Shown piece after piece: positions 7,350 to 12,585 of a stretch of 12,585 nucleotides of DNA. Under the pieces are notes generated by a model. That model made no database searches. It worked only from the letters and a program-made list of their open reading frames with translations, and had not been told where the DNA came from. Each line of letters begins with the position of its first letter. Position 1 is the first letter of the stretch. The stretch is from Spirosoma sp. (GTDB lineage: Bacteria; Bacteroidota; Bacteroidia; Cytophagales; Spirosomataceae). The stretch covers positions 1 through 12,585 of the forward strand of contig JANXVQ010000668.1 in assembly GCA_025351545.1 (NCBI GenBank), given 5' to 3'. The position numbers and the translations under genes are program-made.

Positions 7350-8300
7350 ATGGCACAACTAGGTACAGATAAGGAAATTGCGAAAGCATTTCTGGAAGCG
7401 GGAAATGTAGTCGGTATCCCGACCGAAACGGTTTATGGATTGGCCGGTAATGCGCTTAATCCCGATGCCGTTCTAACAATTTTTCGGGTTAAAAATCGCC
7501 CGGCTTTCGATCCGCTCATTGTTCACACGGATTCATTCGACAAACTAAACCAGTTCGTTACGGATGTTCCCGACCAGGCCCGACAACTGGCTGAAGCTTT
7601 CTGGCCCGGCCCGCTAACGCTGCTTCTGCCTAAACGTGCCTTGATTCCTGACCTCGTTACGGCGGGTCTTTCAACGGTTGCAGTTCGCATCCCGAACCAT
7701 CCGCTCACCCTCGATCTACTGCGTTCACTCGACTTTCCGCTGGCGGCTCCCAGCGCCAATCCATTTGGCTACATCAGTCCGACCACGGCACAACATGTTG
7801 CCGATCAGTTGGGCGATCAAGTGCCTTATATTCTGGATGGAGGCCCGGCTGGAATCGGTATAGAGTCCACCATTATTGGGTTTGAGAATAAAGTAGCCAC
7901 TGTTTTTCGGTTGGGCGGTATGGCGCTTGACCAGATCGAACGGATAATCGGGCCGGTGTCTGTGCAAACCCATTCGACGTCGAACCCCAAAGCACCGGGT
8001 ATGTTGAGCAGTCATTATGCGCCCCGCAAACCACTCATTCTCTTACCGCTGGGCGCAAGTCCTCAGCCTAATGAACGAGCCGGAGCGCTTGTTTTTCGCG
8101 AACCGTTTGGCGGAATTGACGGTAAACATCAACGCACCCTCTCGCCCACCGGCGATTTGAACGAAGCGGCCAAAAATCTCTTTGCTCACCTGCGAGCTCT
8201 GGACGCGCTACCCATCGACATTATTTATGCAGAACCATTGCCCAATGAAGGACTGGGCTGGGCCATGAACGACCGGCTTCGACGTGCCAGTGTTCAGTAA
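7350..8300 (+). CDS. L-threonylcarbamoyladenylate synthase, Sua5 type
   Basis: The 316-residue enzyme makes threonylcarbamoyl-AMP from threonine, bicarbonate and ATP, the first step of the t6A37 modification of ANN-decoding tRNAs in the cytoplasm. The YrdC catalytic domain spans about 8-195: GIPTETVYGLAG (22-33), the K/R-containing nucleotide site FRVKNRPAFDPLIVH (45-59), WPGPLTLLLP (85-94), VAVRIPNHP (110-118), LAAPSANPFG (131-140), and GIESTIIGF (170-178). After a linker, PGMLSSHYAPRKP (216-228) marks the C-terminal Sua5 domain (to 316). The extra domain makes this the long Sua5 form rather than short TsaC. The start at 7350 sits 13 bases after the -7 box, while the frame opening at 7305 lies inside the promoter. 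The gene is followed after 64 bases by the small gene at 8365. Confidence 0.93.
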   Translation: MAQLGTDKEIAKAFLEAGNVVGIPTETVYGLAGNALNPDAVLTIFRVKNRPAFDPLIVHTDSFDKLNQFVTDVPDQARQLAEAFWPGPLTLLLPKRALIPDLVTAGLSTVAVRIPNHPLTLDLLRSLDFPLAAPSANPFGYISPTTAQHVADQLGDQVPYILDGGPAGIGIESTIIGFENKVATVFRLGGMALDQIERIIGPVSVQTHSTSNPKAPGMLSSHYAPRKPLILLPLGASPQPNERAGALVFREPFGGIDGKHQRTLSPTGDLNEAAKNLFAHLRALDALPIDIIYAEPLPNEGLGWAMNDRLRRASVQ

Positions 8301-8335
8301 GGGGGCAGGCAATTTTTTCATCCCCGAATTGGTTC

Positions 8336-8343
8336 TAGCTTTA
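8336..8343 (+). promoter_or_regulatory. possible -7 box of the 64-codon gene
   Basis: TAGCTTTA matches TAnnTTTG except for the last base, and its context (TAGCTTTAGCAACG) resembles local promoters. It lies 21 bases before the ATG at 8365. A T-run at 8313-8318 is the only candidate upstream element. Transcription could equally continue from the Sua5 gene. Confidence 0.25.
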
Positions 8344-8364
8344 GCAACGAAAATAGCATCGGTC

Positions 8365-8559
8365 ATGACAACAGAAGAACCAATAAAAGACGAGCGGCAC
8401 GAGCGGGCTTTATCCATTGCCCGGCGTATGATGGCCAACAAAAAAGCCGCCGAAAAAGAAGCTATCGAAGAGTACCAAAACAGTCCGGCAAAACAAGCGC
8501 TGGTTGCTGAACTACGTCGTAAAAATGCAGAAAGAGGAACGCCCATTATCAGGTTATAG
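8365..8559 (+). CDS. small charged helical protein of unknown function
   Basis: I do not recognise a named family. The 64-residue product is dense in Glu, Lys, Arg and Ala and should be almost entirely alpha-helical (for example ALSIARRMMANKKAAEKEAI at residues 15-34 and PAKQALVAELRRKNAERGTP at 41-60). It has no signal peptide or membrane segment. The frame is open back to 8284, but the ATG at 8365 gives the most natural start, since upstream residues would be encoded by the promoter-like stretch. Its last 35 bases overlap the start of the DUF6169-like gene in another frame, so the two are probably co-transcribed and perhaps translationally coupled. A partner or regulator of the downstream protein is possible but unproven. 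Confidence 0.65.
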   Translation: MTTEEPIKDERHERALSIARRMMANKKAAEKEAIEEYQNSPAKQALVAELRRKNAERGTPIIRL

Positions 8560-9034
8560 AGTCGACAATGATTCAAGTGAACCAAATGTGTTCATCTTTG
8601 AAACTGTTAATTCTATTATATACGAAGTACGATTCAAGCCAAGCGGCTATATTTTTGAGAATGACCCTGAAATCCAACCGTTTGTTTTTGAAATAAGCAT
8701 TGTCGTCCTTGAAAATCCTACAGGCAAAGGCCCGCCAGGAGCCTCACTTGTACCACCTACAATTGCCAGAATTTTTGGCAATTTTTTTGAGCAGCATGAG
8801 CGAGTTGTCGTGTATGTTTGTGATACGTCAGACAAGCGCGGTAGTGTAAGACAAAGGAAATTCGAGAACTGGTTTAGTTACTATAAAGGTGTTAGTTACG
8901 CCCAGTTTAATGACACTTTAGTTGACGATGCGGGCGTTCCTTACTCTATGTCTCTGATTATTAGACTCGATAATCCCTTTCGCCGTCGACTACTGCTGGC
9001 TTTCGATGATCTACTAACCGACTATAGAAAGTAA
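8525..9034 (+). CDS. DUF6169-like protein
   Basis: The 169-residue product fits my recollection of DUF6169, a Bacteroidota family without known function; no search was possible. The key features are a beta-rich N-terminal half (NVFIFETVNSIIYEVRFKPS at 21-40, FVFEISIVVLE at 53-63), TIARIFGNFFEQ (79-90), the central VVVYVCDTSDKRGSVRQRKFENWF (94-117), and a C-terminal SLIIRLDNPFRRRLLLAFDDLL (143-164). The CDtSD and RxRkFxxWF motifs are the recognisable core. The ATG at 8525 is chosen over the in-frame TTG at 8504; both lie inside the upstream 64-codon gene. The DNA from 8560 to about 8900 looks more AT-rich than neighbouring genes, which could mean recent acquisition. The gene converges with the phosphotransferase gene, only 12 bases apart. 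Confidence 0.7.
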   Translation: MQKEERPLSGYRVDNDSSEPNVFIFETVNSIIYEVRFKPSGYIFENDPEIQPFVFEISIVVLENPTGKGPPGASLVPPTIARIFGNFFEQHERVVVYVCDTSDKRGSVRQRKFENWFSYYKGVSYAQFNDTLVDDAGVPYSMSLIIRLDNPFRRRLLLAFDDLLTDYRK

Positions 9035-9046
9035 GTTGGCGCGTTC

Positions 9047-10120
9047 CTAAACCTCTCCACTCTTTATTGCCCCAATCGCCTTATTGGCCAGTTCGATAAT
9101 CATTGGCAATAAATGGCCAAATCGAGCGTCCTGGCTATGGCCTTGTTTCCAGCGGGTATAAATCTGCTGCACAATCACAGCGTTTTTGTAGAGACCAAAT
9201 ACATAATAGAACAGAATATTGGTCAAATCCCGGCCACTCCGCTCCGAATAGCGAGTAATGACCTCCTGCCGGGTCAGATTACCGGGAAGCCAGGTCAGGT
9301 TGAAATTTTTGTAGGCCGGGCTGTCATCCGCTTCTGACCAATAGGCCAATGTGGCCCCTAAATCCATAAGTGGATCACCAACGGTAGCCATCTCCCAATC
9401 CAGCACTCCTTTAATCTCCGGCATCGGCTCGCCTGTAGTTTCGTCAGAAGTCAACAGCACATTATCGTATTTGTAATCGTTGTGCAGGAAAGCCGGGGAC
9501 TGTTCAGCGGGATAGTTAGCCTCAAGCCAATTTCCAACGCCATCCATTGCCGGAATATTATCTGTTTCGGCGTTCTGGTAGCGTTTAATCCAGCCTTCCA
9601 CTTGCCGTTGCACATAGCCCTCAGGTTTACCCAGTTGAATTAACCCGGTTTTCCGAATATCCAGGCCATGAATGGCCACCAGATTATCTACCAATGCTTC
9701 CGACAGTTGGCGCATTCGTTCGGGGGCGAGGTTTAGCGTTGCGGCCATCGACGCCCGTAAAATCACACCCGGCACCCGCGTCATGATGTAGAACGGTGCG
9801 CCTATCACTTCCGGCGTTTCGCAATAGATAATCGGTTCGGGGATTTTGTTATAGTGCCCTTTCAGCAGGGACAGTACCCGAAATTCGCGACCCATATCGT
9901 GTCCACCTTTAATAGTAGCCCCAACCGGTGGCCGACGCAAAATGTATTCCTGATTGGCGGTTTTAAGCCAGTACGTCAGATTTGAGAATCCGCCCGCAAA
10001 CTGTTTGATTTCCAGCACGTCGCCTACCTCAGGGGCGTTTGATTGTAGGTACGCGTTAAGAGCAACCTGGTCAAGTTCTTCGCCCGAACGAACGGAGCGG
10101 GGCGCATCGAAAGCAACCAT
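9047..10120 (-). CDS. phosphotransferase family protein (APH fold, ACAD10/11-kinase type)
   Basis: The 357-residue protein has an aminoglycoside-phosphotransferase/choline-kinase fold. A Gly-rich nucleotide loop is at FAGGFSNLTYWL (41-52), followed by the ATP-anchoring strand YILRRPPVG (59-67). The catalytic loop is LHNDYKYDNVLL (212-223), with Asp215 the expected base and Asn220 a metal ligand. The metal-binding motif is GVLDWEMATVGDPLMDLG (238-255). Together with the acyl-CoA dehydrogenase upstream this matches the two halves of ACAD10/ACAD11 and bacterial LvaA. These kinases phosphorylate the 4-hydroxyl of 4-hydroxyacyl-CoAs; that substrate is inferred here from context and homology. It is not expected to give antibiotic resistance. 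The gene lies 63 bases downstream of the dehydrogenase on the same strand. Confidence 0.88.
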   Translation of the reverse strand: MVAFDAPRSVRSGEELDQVALNAYLQSNAPEVGDVLEIKQFAGGFSNLTYWLKTANQEYILRRPPVGATIKGGHDMGREFRVLSLLKGHYNKIPEPIIYCETPEVIGAPFYIMTRVPGVILRASMAATLNLAPERMRQLSEALVDNLVAIHGLDIRKTGLIQLGKPEGYVQRQVEGWIKRYQNAETDNIPAMDGVGNWLEANYPAEQSPAFLHNDYKYDNVLLTSDETTGEPMPEIKGVLDWEMATVGDPLMDLGATLAYWSEADDSPAYKNFNLTWLPGNLTRQEVITRYSERSGRDLTNILFYYVFGLYKNAVIVQQIYTRWKQGHSQDARFGHLLPMIIELANKAIGAIKSGEV

Positions 10121-10183
10121 AAGGGATGAAGAATGGAGAATAAAGCGTATTTATAACTGCACAAACAAGCCTGTTTATCAGAC

Positions 10184-11446
10184 CTAAACCTGCTCAGCAG
10201 CCATCATCTGACGAAACTGACGCAATTCTTTGGCTTTCTGTTTGATATCTAAACCATATTTTTTCAGAATACTGCTAGCCAGATTTTGCTTATGCACTTC
10301 GTCGGCTCCATCCCAGATACGGGCACCCCGCTCATGTCGGTACATAGCCGATAGCACCGTATCATCTGTAACGCCCAAAGCCCCGTGGACCTGAATGGCC
10401 CGGTCGAGCACCCGCAGGAAAGCATTGGCCACAAAGAACTTGATGGCCGATACAGCATCACGCACATTACTCACGCCAACCGTATCTATCATGTGCGCGG
10501 TGTTGAGCACATACAAACGGCTGGCGTCTATTTCAGCCCGACTTTCGGCAATAAAATCCTGAATAAATTGTTTCTCACCCAACATCACGCCCTCTTCAAT
10601 TTCACGCGTAGCCGCCCGTTTGCACATGAGGTCAAGAGCTTTTTCAGCGTTTCCAATCCAGCGCATGCAATGGTGCACGCGCCCCGGACCAAGCCGCTCC
10701 TGCGCCAGCCGAAAGCCCATGCCTTCACCGGCAATCACATTCGAAACCGGCACCCGACAATGGGTATAGGTCACTTCGGCATGGCTGAACCAGCCTTCGC
10801 CCGCTTCGCCAAATACCGGAATGTTACGTTCAATTTTAAAGCCCGGCGTATCCGTTGGAACAATAATCATGCTGGCCCGTTGGTGCGGTGCCGCATCCGG
10901 ATTGGTCACCGCCATTACGACCGCAAAGGCGGCTCCGTCGGCCGATGACGTAAACCATTTACGCCCATTGATAACGTACTCATCTCCCTCACGAATGGCC
11001 AACGTAGCCATCCGGGTTGGATTCGAGCCGGCAAAATCGGGTTCGGTCATGGAGAAACAGGAACGGATTTCACCGGCCATGAGAGGCTTTAGGTAGCGTT
11101 CATTCAACTCATCCGACGCAAATTTGTGAAGCAACTCAATATTGCCGATGTCAGGTGCCTGACAGCCAAATACATAATGCCCAAAAAAGGGTGCGCGAGC
11201 TAAGGCTTCACTGATTTGCCCAAATTCGCAGAGTGTCAGACCATGCCCGCCCATGTCTTTGGAAAGATGCAATCCCCATAACCCGATAGCTTTGACCTGC
11301 TCCCGTTTTTGATCAAGAATTGGAATTATAGCCCCGAGGTTCGTATGTGAAAAGCCGTTCTCAAGCGGGATGAGTTCTGTTTCGACAAATTCCCGAACTC
11401 GTACCAACAGGGGTCTGATACGCTCGGTGGTAAAAATCGTTTCCAT
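10184..11446 (-). CDS. acyl-CoA dehydrogenase family protein (ACAD10/11-like)
   Basis: The 420-residue flavoprotein covers the whole acyl-CoA dehydrogenase fold: an N-terminal helical domain (about 1-125), the middle beta domain with CFSMTEPDFAGSNPTRM (130-146) and YVINGRKWFTSSA (157-169) for FAD and substrate, and a C-terminal helical domain with QVHGALGVTDDTVLSAMYRH (352-371). The segment that carries the catalytic Glu in MCAD-type enzymes reads RIWDGADEVH (376-385), with Asp379 at that place. This is close to the DGPDEVH pattern of ACAD10/11. It is adjacent to an APH-fold kinase, so it probably turns a 4-phosphoacyl-CoA into an enoyl-CoA for beta-oxidation (inference from the LvaC and ACAD11 work). 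The frame opens at 11527, but the ATG at 11446 (METIFTTERIRPLL) fits the family. Confidence 0.92.
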   Translation of the reverse strand: METIFTTERIRPLLVRVREFVETELIPLENGFSHTNLGAIIPILDQKREQVKAIGLWGLHLSKDMGGHGLTLCEFGQISEALARAPFFGHYVFGCQAPDIGNIELLHKFASDELNERYLKPLMAGEIRSCFSMTEPDFAGSNPTRMATLAIREGDEYVINGRKWFTSSADGAAFAVVMAVTNPDAAPHQRASMIIVPTDTPGFKIERNIPVFGEAGEGWFSHAEVTYTHCRVPVSNVIAGEGMGFRLAQERLGPGRVHHCMRWIGNAEKALDLMCKRAATREIEEGVMLGEKQFIQDFIAESRAEIDASRLYVLNTAHMIDTVGVSNVRDAVSAIKFFVANAFLRVLDRAIQVHGALGVTDDTVLSAMYRHERGARIWDGADEVHKQNLASSILKKYGLDIKQKAKELRQFRQMMAAEQV

Positions 11447-11562
11447 AGTTGATCTTGATATAGAGATAGGCAAATTATGGTATTTTCTCCTACTAAAGTA
11501 GTACTTATCAAAAATGAACCAGATCAATTTCTCCCGGCATTATCAGTCATTCCTTATCCAAC

Positions 11563-12456
11563 CTAATCCAACTCTGCACTCCTCCCCTGTAAGCCGCCCG
11601 TATGAACGGCCACAACGGTTGCTCCATCAGAAAAATAGCCTTGCCGGGCGAGATCATAGATGCCGTAAAGCATCTTGCCCGTATAAACCTGTTCTATTAA
11701 TACGTCATTGCGTTTTTCAAACGCACGAATAAAATCCACCAGAACAGGTGTGGTTCTAGCATAGCCGCCAAAGTGATAATCAGTTATTGGAAGCCAACCT
11801 GCTGCGGGCTCTATGGTTGGAATTTTCAACGCCATAAATCCTAATACGGTCGTTTCGGTTGAAGCAGACTTCGCTAATCCGGCTACCGTACCGCCCGTAC
11901 CAACCGGGCAACAAACGTAGTTGGGAACATAGCCCAGCTGCGTAATCAACTCCGGCATAATTTCGGCCGTGCCCCCAATAGCGAGGTCGTTGGTGCCGCC
12001 TTCGGGCAGTAAGTAGAATGGCCCGAACTGCTCCGTTAATTCAGTCAGAAATTCCGGTGTGTCTTTACGTCGATAGTCGGTCCGGCTGATAAAGTGAAGA
12101 TGCATTCCGCACAATTGGCAAAAGGCCAATGTCGAATTTAACGGCGCGTGTGCCAGCTCGTCGCCCCGAACAATCCCGATGGTTCGGAAATTCAACGCCC
12201 GACCGGCCGCAGCCGTAGCATAGAGATGGTTGGAATAGGCTCCGCCGAAAGTTAACAGCATATTATTGCCCCGTTCACGAGCTGCCAGTAGATTATACTT
12301 GAGCTTGCGCCACTTATTGCCCGACACCAACGGGTGCAATAAATCGTCACGTTTTAGAAATAATCGAATAGAAACGGGTTCCGAAAACGGGTTATCGAGC
12401 CATTGAACCGGCGAATTACTCACCAAAGCAGATAGCTGCCAGTCAAGTTCGTTCAT
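11563..12456 (-). CDS. PLP-dependent D-cysteine desulfhydrase / ACC deaminase family protein
   Basis: The 297-residue enzyme is a fold-type II PLP enzyme of the 1-aminocyclopropane-1-carboxylate deaminase/D-cysteine desulfhydrase family. Motifs are LFLKRDDLLHPLVSGNKWRK (32-51), with Lys48 as the expected PLP lysine, GGAYSNHLYATAAAG (71-85) with the SNH substrate loop, LLPEGGTNDLAIGG (149-162), the phosphate-binding CPVGTGGTVAG (183-193), and VVAVHTGGLQG (281-291). Family members either deaminate ACC to ammonia and 2-oxobutyrate or split D-cysteine to pyruvate, ammonia and sulfide; the sequence alone does not decide, and D-cysteine desulfhydrase is the safer guess for a free-living Bacteroidota. 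At 297 residues it is a little shorter than typical ACC deaminases (about 330-340). It lies on the same strand as the dehydrogenase, 116 bases upstream, but no functional link is evident. Confidence 0.88.
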   Translation of the reverse strand: MNELDWQLSALVSNSPVQWLDNPFSEPVSIRLFLKRDDLLHPLVSGNKWRKLKYNLLAARERGNNMLLTFGGAYSNHLYATAAAGRALNFRTIGIVRGDELAHAPLNSTLAFCQLCGMHLHFISRTDYRRKDTPEFLTELTEQFGPFYLLPEGGTNDLAIGGTAEIMPELITQLGYVPNYVCCPVGTGGTVAGLAKSASTETTVLGFMALKIPTIEPAAGWLPITDYHFGGYARTTPVLVDFIRAFEKRNDVLIEQVYTGKMLYGIYDLARQGYFSDGATVVAVHTGGLQGRSAELD

Positions 12457-12462
12457 AATCCG

Positions 12463-12470
12463 TACTTTTG
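12463..12470 (+). promoter_or_regulatory. possible -7 box of the right-edge gene
   Basis: TACTTTTG is a perfect TAnnTTTG on the + strand, 60 bases before the GTG at 12531. If used, the 15-bp inverted repeat would sit in the mRNA leader as a hairpin. No -33 TTG is visible. Confidence 0.3.
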
Positions 12471-12480
12471 TGTTTTATTA

Positions 12481-12488
12481 CAAACCTA
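12481..12488 (-). promoter_or_regulatory. -7 box of the PLP-enzyme gene
   Basis: On the - strand this reads TAGGTTTG, a perfect TAnnTTTG, giving transcription from about 12474 and a leader of about 18 bases. It overlaps the left arm of the inverted repeat at 12482-12514. No -33 element is clear. Confidence 0.35.
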
Positions 12489-12514
12489 TAAGGTTTTTGA
12501 AACCTTATAGGTTT
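12482..12514. repeat. 15-bp perfect inverted repeat between divergent genes
   Basis: AAACCTATAAGGTTT (12482-12496) and AAACCTTATAGGTTT (12500-12514) are perfect reverse complements with a 3-base spacer (TTG). Each arm is itself nearly palindromic (AAACCT-ATA-AGGTTT), so four half-sites are present. It may be an operator, a divergent promoter, a leader hairpin or a dispersed intergenic repeat; the sequence alone does not decide. Confidence 0.85.
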
Positions 12515-12530
12515 ACTAGTCATACAAACA

Positions 12531-12585
12531 GTGGCAGAAACAGAAGACGAATTACCTGAAGACGACGAATTATACGAACACCACC
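12531..12585 (+). CDS. probable RluA-family pseudouridine synthase, 5' fragment
   Basis: Only the first 18 codons are in the window, starting with GTG and reading MAETEDELPEDDELYEHH. The acidic beginning ending in ELYEHH is like the N-terminus I recall for RluA/RluD-type large-ribosomal-RNA pseudouridine synthases of Cytophagales, in which the next residues lead into an S4-like RNA-binding domain. That identification rests on memory of the N-terminal pattern. The gene runs off the right edge. It is divergent from the PLP-enzyme gene, with the inverted repeat between them, and no Shine-Dalgarno sequence precedes the GTG. Confidence 0.5.
   Translation, partial: MAETEDELPEDDELYEHH

Noticed and set aside
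9047..10120. Aminoglycoside resistance gene
   Set aside because: The APH fold is shared, but the adjacent acyl-CoA dehydrogenase and the ACAD10/11-type sequence point to acyl-CoA metabolism rather than drug modification.
10385..10948. 187-codon open frame on the + strand
   Set aside because: It is antisense to the strongly conserved acyl-CoA dehydrogenase; its length is explained by the codon pattern of the real gene, and the product resembles nothing.

Overview
The window looks like chromosomal DNA of a Bacteroidota bacterium of the order Cytophagales, most like Spirosoma or a close relative (inferred from gene content; the species cannot be fixed by eye). Three things support this. A large secreted Ig-repeat protein ends in a gliding-motility-type C-terminal (CHU_C, type IX secretion) domain. 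Several gene starts have Bacteroidota -7 boxes (TAnnTTTG) and no clear Shine-Dalgarno sequence. The mix of genes (EcsC, FAS1, YcbB-like transpeptidase, DUF6169, ACAD/APH pair) is typical of that order. No tRNA, rRNA, CRISPR array, insertion sequence or phage gene was seen.

Layout. 1-2814 is a cell-envelope block: an EcsC-family gene (-), a membrane-anchored murein L,D-transpeptidase of the SQGCPA type (+), and a second, YcbB/YkuD-type L,D-transpeptidase (-). The two transpeptidase genes converge and share 31 bases at their 3' ends. 2974-3014 is a strong hairpin terminator for a secreted fasciclin (FAS1) protein (-). 3761-6157 is the 798-residue T9SS-type Ig-repeat protein (-). A 555-base gap follows; it holds a 41-codon membrane-protein gene (6317-6442, -) with a perfect -7 box four bases from its ATG.

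6764-9034 runs on the + strand: a SlyD-like FKBP prolyl isomerase, a long-hairpin intergenic region, the tRNA t6A enzyme Sua5/TsaC (threonylcarbamoyl-AMP synthase), and a two-gene module in which a 64-residue charged helical protein overlaps a DUF6169-like gene by 35 bases. 9047-12456 runs on the - strand: a PLP-dependent D-cysteine desulfhydrase/ACC deaminase-like enzyme, an acyl-CoA dehydrogenase and an aminoglycoside-phosphotransferase-fold kinase. The last two form a split version of eukaryotic ACAD10/ACAD11 and of the bacterial LvaA/LvaC pair, which act on 4-hydroxyacyl-CoAs. The right edge carries a 15-bp perfect inverted repeat between divergent genes and the first 18 codons of a probable RluA-family pseudouridine synthase.

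Most of the window is ordinary chromosomal housekeeping and envelope DNA. The items most worth a second look are the leaderless-looking 41-codon membrane gene with a T9 tract, the overlapping small-protein/DUF6169 module, the inverted repeat carrying outward-facing -7-like boxes at the right edge, and the ACAD/APH pair with Asp in place of the usual catalytic Glu.
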